From the NCBI GenBank assembly GCA_946406115.1, contig OX291545.1, positions 11,794,001-11,858,000 on the forward strand: 64,000 bases of DNA. The letters are read 5' to 3'. Origin of the DNA: Apoda limacodes. Lineage: Eukaryota; Arthropoda; Insecta; Lepidoptera; Limacodidae. The position numbers were made by a program, and so were the translations under genes. This document shows positions 12,201 through 27,200 of this stretch, piece after piece. The notes below the pieces were generated by a model, which worked only from the letters and a program-made list of their open reading frames with translations, made no database searches and was not told the origin of the DNA. Position 1 is the first letter of the stretch. The number at the start of each line of letters is the position of its first letter.

Positions 12201-15200
12201 CTGTAGAATACAGTTTGTTTCATCTGACTGCCACTTGTCTAATCATTGTGGCGTTATTTTAGAAATTGCGTGTCTACATCACCAATCACCATGGATTTAA
12301 CTCGTGAACATTTTCATAGTACGATTTTAAATGTAATTTGACAGCTTAGCAGAGCTCTCAGGTTCAACTTTTTTTGGCGATAAAGCAACATGCATGACGA
12401 CTATTTATAGCTGGTTTGCAGAATTCAAACGAGGTAGTGTCAGTCTTTCGCCGACGAATTTCGTGATGGTCGCCCGTCCACCGCCACAACAAAACATCCA
12501 AGCTATGCGCCGTATGATCGACATAGACAGGCATAAGTAAAATACAATCAATCCTACACAAACAATTTGAGAAACTATGAATGCATTTTTGACCATTTAT
12601 AGTATTTCTTTTTATTCATTCCGGAAACTTTAAGTGCACCCCACGTCATGAAATAGCTTTACGTGTATTGCATTCAATTTCGTAAAAAACTTAACATTTT
12701 AATTTCGACGCCGACATGTTAACTTGATGTCTGATGCCATACCATTGCTTCCACTTTACCTCTAGGAGCCGTAAAACGTACCTACATAAGTATGAACCCA
12801 GGGCTCGTTTTTCTACAATATGAACAATTGAACATATAATTAGAGTAATTATTTATGTCCTTTTTTAGTCAGACAATAATATACGTATTTAATTTTTAAT
12901 AGACCGCATCAACGTATGAAAGAATGTTACCATTCACCATAAAGAATGACGGTTCAGCAACATTTTTCTTCGATTGGTATTACACGAGCTCTCCGGTCAA
13001 GAAGTACTTGCAAGTCGACGTGGAACCCAGAAGCGGACGCGTCACTCCGGGGAACCAAGTAGAATGTTGCCTCCATTTTAGACTAAAACAAGTTCCTGTG
13101 GAAGCATATCCTGTAACCTTATCGGTATGTGTCCTGAATAACTAGTTTCTAGTAGTAAGTAAAAAAGTGTGCATGCGTAAAATTGTGCTTTTTTTTAATT
13201 GCACAATTTAATCGTGCTGCTAAACGGTCACCCTAGCCTATGGACTTTTTTTTATTTAAGAGTTGAGCTCTTGTCGGTGTAACTTATGCAATCCTTTTCA
13301 TTTCTATCCAATGCCTTGTCTTTCACCTTCTCGTATGTCATAACAGCCACTTTCTATTTTATTTGGCTCATGTAATTCTTTCTTGGTCTTCCTCTTCCTC
13401 TCTTTCCTTCTATCTTTCCCTCTACGAGATGATTTATGAAGCTGGCGTGTTCTATTTTGTATGCTATTATCGTTTTATTTTAATTAATTTTCTTCAGGAC
13501 CATGTCACAAACTTTTTTGTCCAGCTAATTATTTCCATTCTCCTCCAACACCTCATCTCAAATGCTTCTATTCGCACTCTTTCTTTCTGTATCAATGTCC
13601 ACGTCTCACAACCATACAAAGCTATGCCCCATATACGAGTATAAGTTTTTATAATTTTTTTTGTAAACTGCGAAGCACTTGTAAAATAGGAACGTAGAAT
13701 GTTCGCACTATGACAACAACAGGGAAGATAGAAGAAATAAAAAAAAGATAAATGAGTTGGATAGATATATATATTTTAATATATTTTAATACCACTAAGG
13801 TGGCAAACAAGCACACGGTCCGCCAGATGGTAAGAGGTAACCATGGCCTATGGACGCTTGCAACACCAGAAGTATCACTCGCGCGTTGTCGACCCTTCAA
13901 AAATCCAATAACTTCTTTCTTGAAGAACCCCATACTGTAGTCCTTAGAGAAAACCTTGGCAGGGAACTCATTCCACAACCCAAGCGTTTGCGGGAGGAAG
14001 TTTCTCTGAAACCGCACTGTACGCGACCATTGTACATATATACATAATGGGATTATGCGAAGAGAGATGGGAGGGAAGCGGACACTATTGGAGTGATGAT
14101 TACAGAATAATTTGTACAGGAGAAAAAAATAAAGTAACGGCACAGCAATAATTTGAAAAAAAAAATTGGGAAATCAAGTGGATAATACCATACATCACAG
14201 CGATAGAATCACAGCAGTAAAAATAATAGCAGAATCGGTGGATATATTTATCATTCGAGTGTATATGCCGACAGGAAGTTACCAAGAAGAAAAATAGAAC
14301 TCATATACAAACAAATAGATACAATAATGGATATGGGAGATAAAAAGGTCAATCTAAATGAAATAAAAGATTTTAATTTGATTTCAAAAATTTAATGCAG
14401 TGGTTGAATGCTAGGAGAGCAATACGGTAGGAAAATATGGACTTGGAAAGAGAAATAAAAGGAAAAATAGATTGGGCAGTTTTGTACGTAATATAATTTA
14501 ACGACAGCAAACACATTATTCAAGCAACCTAAAAGGAGAAGTTACTGTAAAATCTCCCCCGTGAAAAAGAAGAAAGACTTTAGTTGATTTTGATAAAATA
14601 TAATTTGGTAGTAAAAAAAATAAAAATCCTAAATACTAGAGTTTATAACTTAGCTATGTCCAATCTCGCCATTGTGAAACCGGAGTAAGATCGTAGGTTC
14701 CCGCTTGTCGTTCATGCTCACACCACGCTGAGTTCGCTTATCCGCTCCTGGAATTCGAAAATGAAACTGTGTATATATTGGATTCATAATAATTAATAAT
14801 ATAGATTTTTGAATCTTAGTTTTTGTGAGTATAAAATGTATATTATGTATATAAAATTGGAATTCACATTTCTCGTATTTTGAGATCTTACTTTTGAAAA
14901 CTTTAGAACTTCGTTTCGAAGTTCATAGTTTTGTAACTTTTCGAGTATGTGTTGTAATATTTAAATGTATGTAAGTATAGGATTCCCAGAATCATTTGTT
15001 CTATTTACTACGTGTGCGAATAGTCCTCCAGACATTTCATATTGACACGTAGCGTAAATAGATTTGTGTACTTAGGTGTTGTGTACTTGACGAAATTTTC
15101 AAAAAAGAAAGTTTTAATTAAAATTAAAATTCAGAAAACTCAAATATTCCATGTTAAAGGCATAGAACAAGGAAATTTGTATAAAATATATATACATAAT

Positions 15201-18200
15201 GTATTATGTTCTATGTGTTATATTCTAGGGAAGACAAAAATAGTCACTTGTTCGTTTACCTTATGAAATACCATGAAATTGTGTTCAATAGGTATTTTTA
15301 CAAATACATAATTCTTTATGTAACGTGAACTTTGTCGTTTGTTGTTTTGTGATTAGTAATTTGAACTGTTGATAAAAGGCTTTTACACGAAGATTTTATA
15401 AATACATTTAGTAGTTAGAATCTCGTTGAATTAACAACCTATTTAACAGTAGAGTACAGTAGATAAAGTAAATTAGCCTTCAGTTCATTGAATCACAATA
15501 TATTATCACTGCGTTAAGTTTGAAAAACATGAAGTATGAGTTCTCTATGTCAAAATTCTCTGACTGGGGACGGGTAAACTTGGTCCGATTCAACCCTACA
15601 AAGACGCAAGTGTGCGCGTTCACCGCCAAGAAAACTCCATTCAACGACGGGCTGTAAGAATTGTCGACGATTCCAAACTCACTTGCGGTATCGAGCCCTT
15701 AAGTCTGAGGAGAGACTTTGCCTCACTGTGTGTGTTCTACCGCTTGTACAATGGGATGTGTTCTGAGGAATTGTTCGAAATGATGCCCACGGCTACTTTC
15801 TACCATCGCACCGCTCGCCATCGGCAGGGAATTCATTCTCACACTTTAGAACCTAAATGGTCGCGTACAGTGCGGTTTCAGAGAAACTTCCTCCTGCGAA
15901 CGCTTAAGTTGTGGAATGAGCTCCCTGCCAAGGTTTTCTGCAAGGACTACAGTATGGAGTTCTTCAAGAAAGAAGTTATTAGATTTCTGAAGGGTCGGCA
16001 ACGCGCAAGTGATACCCCTGGTGTTGCAAGCGTCCATAGGCTACGGTGATCGCTTACCATCAGGCGGGCCGTAAGCTTGTTTGCCACCTTAGTATAAAAA
16101 AAAAAAATTATATTTATTGAAATATCTAAATAAGAGTGACTAAGATTTTGTCTTACTTTAGTGTCATACTTCTAAAAATATCTCATACATCAACTCCCTT
16201 TGTTATGCATATTCCACACTTTTTGTCGTCAATAAAACATACATTCACCTTAAAAACATATATCTCATTCAACTGCCATAACCATTTAGCACATTAACAT
16301 AGAAAGTGAATTTACCAAAATCTGAATAAAATCTGTCAAAGACATAATTTTATAAAAAAAATAGGAATTATTAAAAAAAAAATATGATACTACTTTACCG
16401 AACTGTTTTGTAGAACACAAACCACTAATTAAAAAAAAATAAAAAATTTAAATATTCAAATATTGTAAAGTTTAATTTTACACATCTGAACTTCCGTACA
16501 CTCTCTGATTGACTCAGTCGTTTAAAAATAACATGAAACTCCACGACTGTACTCTAGAGAACTCTCTGGCAGACAGCAGCAACATCGTTCCCGCAAACGC
16601 TTCCTGGAAATCCTCTATACCAGCTATCGACTCTGGGGCCCTTATCTATGCATTCACGCGGTTCATGGATCTAATAAAACTGGTTATTCAACATCCCAAT
16701 CTGTATTCTTTGCCTATACAAATTATGTGACAAACTGAAACTACACCGTATTTGTATATCTTTTAGAGATAAAAACAAAATACAGTTAGAGTACGTGACT
16801 TTCTATAGTTAAAGTTACCAAATTTTAGTTGATCCTTTTTAAAGATTAAGTAATTTTCTCACAGTGTTTAAAGTTGTTAAACACTCGACATTTCTGTTTA
16901 TCATCATGACAGAAATTGACTGTGTTAAATGAAAGCACCTATTCACTTAAGGAAACAATTCAAGTTTCTAAGAATTGAGCAAAGTTTCAGTTCTCTATAT
17001 TTACTTGCATCTTTATTTTTAAAGTAGCATAAAACAATATGTTACAAAGTGCTTGAGAATTAAGATACCAACTAAATTATATAACAGTAAGAAATCAGTT
17101 AAAAATACGACATCAAACTGTAAAATATACCCATGAGCTGATATAAATACTGTCCATAATTTGGTAGTTATTTAAATAAACATAAGAGCCGTTATCAATA
17201 TCGAGCAAAAACATCACGTTTGTTGTATAGGAGCCCCGTAATATATATTTTATTCTGTTTTTAGTATTTGTTGTTATAGGTCCCGTTTTACCTTTTGGGT
17301 ACGGAACCCTAAAAATTATAACCTTACTTTGAATTCCAAGGTAAAAGCCTTTTTGACTATGGCCACCGGATAATTGTAAAAAAACACCGCCGTTACTTTA
17401 AAGAATATCTAGCGAGACCGCCTCTGGGTCCTATTCCACGAAGCTCTCTGCAGACTTAATATAATATGAAATATAATTAACTTAATATTGCACGCCTCAT
17501 AAGCGGAGCGGTGAGGTAGTGCTCTACTCTCGACATGTCAAAAAACCCAGTCTTTCGAAACTTAAATGACGTTTTTTTTTTAATATAACACTTACAGGAT
17601 AATATGAGTGCACTAATATGAAGTTAAATAATCTGTCTAGCACATATGGTACATTTTATAAACAATTAATTTGTTTAATATAATAAATAATAACATTAAA
17701 ACTAATCATTCTTGGACGTCCGTGAGTCTGTGTTTATGTGACCATGTATGTGGCAGAGAAATTGGCCGAAAAATTCATCTTACCGGAATACTTTTGTTTT
17801 TAATATATAAAGTATTACACTGTGCTGATTCCTAGTTAATATTAGCGTTCTAAGTACTGTCGTTTAATTATAATTTTTAAAAAACTAATATACCACTGTA
17901 TACTGTATATTTATATATTTATTTTTTATTTTTATTTTATAGTATATTTTTTCCTCACCTTATTTGTTATTTTATTTTAAAAAACTTGAGTTTTTGTTTT
18001 AGATTTTTTTTTTTAAATGTGAATGACCGCTATGAGGCGTGCACTTTTGGATTTTCCAATTTATTTTAAAATTCACCGCGTGACAAGTTGTGCATTGTGC
18101 AGTACGATACATGTAGTATTGTATTTATATATGTATTCAGCAAATAACTATTTTCAGATATTAGATGGTCCAGAGTACAGTATTTACCTTCACGCAAAAG

Positions 18201-21200
18201 TAGAAGCTCCACGATATAACTTCTCTTGCAAAGAATATGACTTTGGGATGTGTATTATAAATGCGCCAGATAACACATACAAGAAAAATGTAGGCTTTGT
18301 TAACAGTGATGTTGTGCCCGTCATGTAAGTACTTATTAGTAACAAAACCACACTAAAAAGTAAAAAACAAAACCTACGCAGATGGAACTTCTCCTTCAAG
18401 TGGAATGCCAAAGATTAGCAGTACCTAAAAGATTGAAGATAAAATTTTTTGGCATTCAAGAAAAAGAAAACAATCATATTGCGTAAGGTTAAAATTTACC
18501 TAGTAGTTTATAACACACTTCACTTGCATGACACCAACTTGAGACGGTAATTCAGACCAAATTTTTGGCAATAAGTAATTTTTAGTGCATCTTTTTGAAA
18601 CAACCGGTTTTTTTTTGTTAAAAAGTTTTTATTTTTTGCTTTTTCAGTGACGAATAGCTTTTTTTTCTCGTACACTAAAAACATCTTTACTTGTAACAAA
18701 ATTTTATACAATCGTCAACATAAAAGGCGTATATCACCAGTTCCAAATTAACATCAATTATTTTTTTCTCCAAAAGTTTAAGTTTTCAATATATGGGAGA
18801 ACCTCAGGAGCATAATCTTTCGAATAAAAAAAATTTTTTGAAATCGGTTCGCAATTGACGAAGAAAGCGGTGGAAATACATAAAGAAAATATACCCGTCG
18901 AACATAGAACATCCTCCTTTATTGAAGTTGGTAAATTAATAGAAAACCCGTAGAATCATAAGGTATACAGACGGACGAACAGGCGGACATGTTATAATTG
19001 TACTGTAAGAGTTCTATTTTGCCATTTATGAGTATTCACTTAAAATAAGGAACTCGTGGCCCAGTCGCATTGGTATACCGGACCCGTCGTGTGTAGTCAG
19101 TACCCAATGGGTGACCGCCATAGAGCTTGGCGCAAGCCAATTTTTCTGAACTCCTCCGTTCTTCGGAAGCCACGTAAGACCGTTTGTAAGTAATTAAGCC
19201 AAGTGAAAGGCTTGGCTTATTTTCAAGCCTATAGGAAATCTGACTTGTAACAACAGCCAAGCCGCTTGTGGAAGAAGAAAATAATACGGTCTTACTTGCG
19301 TATAACACTTATTTAGTAACCTTTGATGTTCTATGTTATGCCTTATGTTTCAGAATGGATCTAAACTTTAAAAATCTACCCGAACTATTTGTAGATATGG
19401 ATGCAACTACAACTGTAGAACCAGACACAAGATTAAAAATACCAATTTTCTTCCGACCAAAAAAGGTCAAGAAATATGAATTTAAATTGCAATATTGGGT
19501 TAACTCTCTATGCGAAGAAATTATGACTATAAGAGGAGAAGGTTACTTCTTATATGCTGATTTGTAATAAATATGTAATTAGTTAGTTAAATAACACGAA
19601 ACCTAATATTTTCTAGGCGTTCCTTTGCTATTTGATCTCTACGAAGGATGTCAGAAGTCTTTCGATTTAGGAGCAGTGAAAGTAGGTGAAAAGATAGTGC
19701 GGCAGATAGAAGTGATGAACCACAGCAAAGTTCCAATTGATGCGACATTTATATTTCGGGATATGTACCCTGTTGTCAAGGATACACCGGGTTCTGAAAC
19801 TACCAGTGTTTGCCTAAGCCCTAGTGCAGCAAAACTTGACTTAAGAACTCAGGAGCCCACCAGGTAAATTCAGCAAAAAGAAAAATAATAAAAATTAAAA
19901 ATATACATTCCATGTAAGAAGTTTGATGAAAAACACTTTATTTTAACAGAGTTCAAATGCTGCAAAGTTCTATAGGTGAAAAAATTAGAGAACAGATAGA
20001 GATGGACTTAAAAAATGCATTGTCGTCACTAAAAGTGGTACCTAGCAAATGCTCCATCAAGCCATACAAAAAAGTGCCACTAAAGATTCAATTTAAACCT
20101 ATCGGTTTAATCAGTAAACTGACTGTCCAGGTAAAAATAAATAGTTTAAATTACTTTTAATACAGTCCCTTCAAGTAATTAATAAGTAAACAGTGAACAG
20201 ATTTTGAAAAATATGGTTTTCTATTTATACACACCAATCAAAGTTACCATAAGTCATAAGAGGGCTTTGCATTAAAGTATTCAAAGTGATCGGGGGGTCG
20301 ATATCGGTTTTCCAGGGGTCGACATAAACAAATACTGATTTTTATTGACACAAGTTCTTATTTGAAACTTTCAAGATACTTATTAATTAAAAATATAGTA
20401 ATTTAAAAAAATCTGGCCACAGAAAATAAAGCTTCCTACACACAGTAATATGTAAGGTTTGTTTTCGGTATTATAATATTCGGGATAACCTTTTTAGAGG
20501 TTGAGATAATTTACCATATTAAACTTTTCTAAACTATGTGTAAACATTTTTCGATGTAGCTGAACATGAAAGTGTTCGAATTTGAGAGGCCGTTAGTGCG
20601 GGTAAGCGGCAGCGCCACTGGGATGTCTCTATGCTTCAGTCAAGACTCGCTACAATTCGGACGCGTGCGTAAGCGAGGGTGCAAAATTTTGAAAGTAATG
20701 TTGTTGAATAAAGGAGATTTTGGGGCAAGGTAACTAAAATACAATCTATCAATTATTAGACTATTAGACACGTAACTTTACGTATATAAAATACGTAACA
20801 ACGTCGATAAATTTACCTGAATATGCAATTTAAATGAATTCTTAGTCTTATTCTTTAAGTGAAAGTTTATAGGTTGTGTGTTTTTTATGTGATAGCTTTC
20901 ACCATCGACAAAGAGAATTAAGATTTGTAGCCTTTATTAGCACAGCGAACATAATATAAATCAATCATAACTAAGCTTTCTAGAGGAATCTATGAATAAA
21001 TATATGTTCATTAAATCATATATATACTTATACATTACAGATACATTTACTACCAATATCTATATAAAAAATAGTTTTTTGGAAAAATATATTTTCTCTA
21101 GGGACCGGCGCTAGACTCCAGTGCCCGACCACTTTATGTGTCTCCGGCAAAAAACTAAAGGCCAAAATTTAGTAAATGGAACTTAAAAAACAGAAAAAAT

Positions 21201-24200
21201 CTTATGCAGAAGATTATTATGACTTGAGCTACATTTATTTTACAGATTTTGTTGGCAACCTTTAATCTCGGATGAGTTTAAAATATCGCCTATGGAAGGA
21301 ACAATAGCTGCACACACGAATGTGACTTTTACTATTACGTTTAGACCTGTGAATCATAATCCATTCATCAAAGTTTGGGTAAGTCAACAAAAAAGTAGTT
21401 ACCTACTCTTTTAATATTAAATGCCCTTGGCAGATCTTAAATTTATTTATCTCCTGTTTTTAGCTGATCGACCAGACTATAGGCAGCTAATAGATAAATC
21501 TTAAAAAATACGCGACTAGATATTCGCCACTTCAACAAATCTCATGCTACTGAAGCAATAGAGTAAATCAAAGGCAGGTTTGCAAGATATGTAAATTGGG
21601 TCGAGCCAATAAAGCTAATATGAAATAGTAATACGTTTCTCGTATTTTTAATACGTAAGATTTTATAAAACAAGAATAAATTTTTTATATACGTATCCTA
21701 ACAGCAAAAAATATTTACAGGCCAACTGTAACATCGAGAACTATAAACCGCTGGAGATAGTAATGTTCGCCTCCTGTATGGATGTTGGTACTATGCAAAC
21801 TAAAACCATACACATGGAGTGTCCTGTACGAGAAGTCAAAACTGAATATATAACTGTGACCAATCCGTAAGAATATATAAAATAGTTATCCATTTGATAT
21901 CATCAATAATATTAATATTCAATACGCCACGACACTTATCCCCTGAGAGGTTAGTCAGAGATATTACGTTGTTGATGGTCAATTTTAATAAAAGACACTA
22001 TCAAAGTCATAGGCATGGATAAGTTCTCCAGACATAGGGCACTAAACAGAATCTGACAATACAGAAATCGTAAACCTACCGAGAATCGAACCAAGACCTT
22101 CGAAACGGCTAACAGACGTACTAATACTACTGCGATACTGCGGTCAAATATGGTTGCCGTATCTTTATCCCTTCCAAATATAAGTAACTATAAATCATAC
22201 ATAATCACTAATGCTAGTTTTAACAACAATTTTGGTTACCTACTTGTAGTAGTAATTTGGTACAAAACAACCAACAAAGACGGCAAAAATTAACAAAACT
22301 CAGGTATCAGATACTACTACTGCGATACTGCCCCCAGTCAAATATGATTGCCGCATCTTTATCTCTAACAGAATAGGTAGGTTACTATGACTCATACATA
22401 CTCATGCTAGTTTTAACAACAATTTTGGTTTTATCAAAGATGTTGGAGTGTCTTTGGTGTTATGTACCTACTCGTAATAGTTATTTGGTACAAAACAACC
22501 ACAAAGACGGCAAAAATTTAACAAAACTCAGGTATCAGATGCACTCACATTACAAAATGTTTTTTCCCCAGTTCGGACGACATGTGGCTAGTTTTATCAG
22601 AAATGTCAGGAAGCGGTCCCTTTGAGACACTTACGGAATTCCATATTGAAGCTAATTCTACATTCAACATTCCTATACATTTCAAACCTAAGAGTATGGG
22701 TAAACATGAGGTAAACAACTTGTATATATGTATATGCTTGTTTAAGTCCAGAAACAACCTTTCACTTACATATAGATATACTATAGGATACTAACTACTT
22801 ACTAACTTACTTATCATTTTTTAAATTATTGTTTAGAGTCAAGTGCTATATTCGCCGTTGGGTGATGCAGTGCTGTTCATCAATCTGATTGGTATTGCTT
22901 TATATCCTAACCCTAACGCGGACTTGGCCATCACTTTCGAGGCCAAGAAGCAATACACTGAAGAGATGCTCGTCTTCAATATTACCGAGGTTAGCGTTAT
23001 CTTATTTTTTAACTCTTCTCTCAAAAATTTAGTTATCAACTATTACTTTTTATTATAACTATTAATATATCTATGAATCTCTGCTTTAAATATGCCATTA
23101 CTTCCATATTTAAAGTTAGTTTTGTTTTACAATTTATTGCTAGGGCTGTTCCATATAAGATAATAAAAAGCAAAACCTTTTTGTGCAGAAACCAGAATCA
23201 TACGCAGTTGTAACAGAAATGGTTAAGATGATCCCGGACAGATTTGAAGGCTATTACGATATCAAGCATCCAGAAACTGTGAAAGTGTGGGGCGAAGCCG
23301 CTGCCACGTGTCGCTGGACTATAGCGTGCTACGAACAGTGTCAGATGATTTTGAAGGTCAGATATTAAAATCAAGTATGTTATCCTCTTGGATTAACTAG
23401 GATACATTAAAAAAACTTCTTTCCTAGATAAACTTGATTCTAGAAGCACGCATACTTCATGTAAGTACTGATGCCTAATTTTGTATATCTCCATTCCATA
23501 AAAAAATGTGATTCGGCATTTAGCTGCGACTCATACATCCAAAAACATTCCTTCTGACCATATCGGCCTTTTTTAGTGTTTATAATATTTTTTTTAAATA
23601 TTCTTTGAATCCATAATTTGCAGGTTAAGTGTCTTGCAAATTTCGAAATTTACTCATTTGTCTACTCCCGTAATGAATAGTTTATATAGATATTTGTATC
23701 CCAAAGTAATAAAGTTAGTTACATGTGGTACAGAAGATGGTAAGTAAAGTAAGCCTCATAGTTACTGTACTTTCTTAAGTCACGATTCGTATAGTTACGA
23801 TTATCAGCAGTAAGGTAACACTGAGGTCAAGCACTTGTACCGCCGTTATTAAAGCACAAATACCCCTAGTTCAGGGGCCTGATTCTCGTGCTAATAGAGA
23901 TAATCTCGTATTCGAGATATGTTTAATTGATTTGCTCATAGCTTGTTAATCGCTGTAACTGTTTTAGTCAATAAATCGATCGTTTGCAAATTGTTTTTAG
24001 TATTCTTAAAATCTCTCTAATAGGCATAAGTGGTACGCTAGCGGTCGACATGCAACAAGTGGTCGGTAGCACTAGAGATGGGATGTCGCACGGAAAGTGG
24101 TATGAAAAGGAGTCAGAATTAGTGATATTAGTTGTTTCCGTGCGAAATCCCTTCTCTACTGCTACTGACAACTCGATGCATGTCCAACTAAGGTACTTAC

Positions 24201-27200
24201 GGCGAATAAGGGCCACCATCATTTAAACTTAATTAGTTAAAAAAACTGTAGAGCTAGAAATAAAAACCAGTAATTACATGACATTCCTTTATTTAAGGAA
24301 ACAAAATATCAACAAAATGAAAGTAATGTAAAACATTTTGGGCCTCAAATTAACCTTTAAAAAATAAGATCGAAAGGTCCTTAATAAACTTTGGTAGTCT
24401 ATTAGGGTCCTTACCAAATAAAAAAAAGGAATAATGGAATTAATTGTTTACCACTAATTTAGTTATTAAGTCATCATAAATAAATGTTTGCCTTTGTAGT
24501 AACTCAAATATTCTCAATAACAAAAAGAAAATAACATTACTCGACCTTATTAAAATATAGAACAAAAAAATGATCTTCAAATACCTTATTTTGTAATGAA
24601 AACATTTTTTGGCTTCAGAATTAAATAAAAACAATGAATTTACAAAACAACACTGTGTCAAAATCCGTATTTTTTTGTAATAATTAAAAAATAAATTACA
24701 TGACCCTTAATACACTAAAGAAAAACTAAAATAAATGAAAACAAAAAATTGCGCTCAGCTGTAGTCGGGTAAAAGGGTCGTCTTTTATGAAAACACACTA
24801 CATATCTTAGTAGTATTTATTTGTGATTTTGAATAACTATAGGAATAGGTACTTTTTTTAGGTACTTTTGGTTCGCATGATGGTAAGCAGTCACCGTGGC
24901 CTATGTCACTTGCTACACCAGAAGCATGACTCGCCCGTTGCCGACCCTTCAAAAATCCAATAACTTCTTTCTTGAAGAACCCCATACTGTAGTCCTTAGA
25001 GAAAACCTTGGCAGGGAGCTCATTCCACAACCCAAGCGTTCGCGGGAGGAAGTTTCTGTACGCGACCATTTCGGTTCTAAAGTGCGAGAATGAATTCCCT
25101 GCTGATGGCGAGCGGTGCGATGGTAGAAAGTAGCCGTGGGCATCATTTAGAACAATTCCTCACAACACATCCCATTGTACAAGCGGTAGAACACACACAG
25201 GGAGGCAAAGTCTCTCCTCAGACTTAACGGTTCGATACGGCAAGTGAGTTTGGGATCGTCGACAGTTCTCACAGCCCGTCGTTGAACCGAGTTAAAAGGG
25301 ACAAGCTGGTATCCGGGTGCACCCGCCTATAAATGGCAGCAGTACTCCATATGGGGCCGAACTTGCGACTTGTAAAGCAGCAACCTCTGCCCCGACGTGA
25401 AGTACTGCCTTGCTCCGTTGAGTTAACCTAGGTTTTGGACGCCAGCTTCACCTTGATCACCTTGCAAATGATCTCGGAACTGAACATCGCTGGAGATGTC
25501 AACACGAAGGATCCCAATGCTCTTGGAGATGGAGATGGAAGTGTTCTGGAATTGTGGGACTACAGTGAATGGGGTTTTCTTAGCGGTGAACGCGCAGACT
25601 TGTGTGTTTGTAGGGTTGAATGGGACCAAGTTTACCTTTCCCCAGTCAGAGACCTTTGACAGTGTGGTCTCGATTTGAGACACAAGTTCTCCACGGTTTT
25701 CCTCCACAACGGAACGAGGAACGACCCGTGTAATAGGCGTCTCCAGGACTGTCATCTGCATTGCATGCATGTTGCTGATGTCCACCATGTCATTGATATG
25801 CAGTAAAAACAGCGAAGGAGATAGCATGGAGCCTTGCGGGACACCAGCATTAATGTCCATGCTATCAGAGCAACCACCGTCAACTACGGTTCGTATGCGT
25901 CTGCCGGACAAAAAGCTAGCCACTCATTTGCATAAACCCTCGGGTACTCCGTAAGATGGCAACTTCGATAGAAGACCCCGGTGCCTGACCCCATAGAACG
26001 CCTTCGTTATGTCCAGGCTACATGCCAATGCCTCCCCCTGACTCTCAATGGCTAGTGCCCATCGGTGTGTGAGATACACTAGAAGGTCACTAGTCGAGCG
26101 ACTGTGGCGAAAGCCGTGTCGGACACTGACCAGGTCGTGTTCTTCTAGGTATCTTAGAAGCTGTGTTGATCACACTGTCACGGTGAGCTAGGGTGACATA
26201 TTAAATAATAAAAAAATGAAATTAGAATTAAATAATTATATTAATAAACTTAAGGTATGTTGCAGAATGATTATATAGAAGTATGTAGAACGGTCGGGGT
26301 TCTTTTTCTGACTAGCAATGATCTTCGAATTGCATCGAGAATTGGTCTACTTAGGTACGATAGGCTTTCCTGCGTGTTGAAGTTCACCACAGCGCGGCGG
26401 CGGCAGCAAAATAAAATTTAGAAATCGCCTGCTGGTAGACTGCAGGCATCAACAAGAAGTACCAGGTTGAGGTAGATTGTAGCGAAGATGAAAAAACCCT
26501 GGAATCATTATTTTAGCCATTTAGTCCAATGTCCAGTTTTTCACCATGACTGAAACACGATGATCCTTTCGACTAAAAGCAGGAATGAAGCGTCTACTTG
26601 CAGAAGCTAGACTTTGCGCTCTAATTAGTGATCGAGATGAGGCAGTCAAGGTTTATGGCAAACAAGCAGAAGGACTACAGAAGAAGTTTCAAGATAATTT
26701 TAATTTAGCTAATAGCAATGAGCAAAACAAATAATGAAAGTGATGATGAAAGATGAATTTAAATACTTTTTATACTAGGTACTTTAATTACATAATAGTT
26801 TAAAAATCAAATCTACGTTTAAACTCACTTTTCTAAAGTATGTCGTGTCACTTTGCACGGTTAGAGGTCATGGCAATGCCATGTCAAAACAACACGAGGC
26901 TAGTCACATTTACAACTAACAAAATATAGCTAATCACACTTATAATATAATTAAACAACTTACCCTATAGTTTTGGGGTTTTTCACTAGTAAGTATTTAG
27001 AAGTACTTTTAGAAGCAATTCAGTATAAGGTAGAATATCTTATCTTTAATACAAAAAGTATACAGCATATCTTGCCGATACCTGGTAAGATGTGAGTGTG
27101 CTCGAGGCAGCTAGACCGAGCGGCGCGCGCACGAAACTCGCCAAACCGGTTCAGAGGTAGCCGGGCGATGACGATTAGGTGATTAGATATCTACTAATAG

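Noticed and set aside
23984..24226. Two overlapping 80-residue ORFs as a small gene pair
   Set aside because: Both arise from an imperfect palindrome; composition and mirrored frames are explained by the fold-back element.
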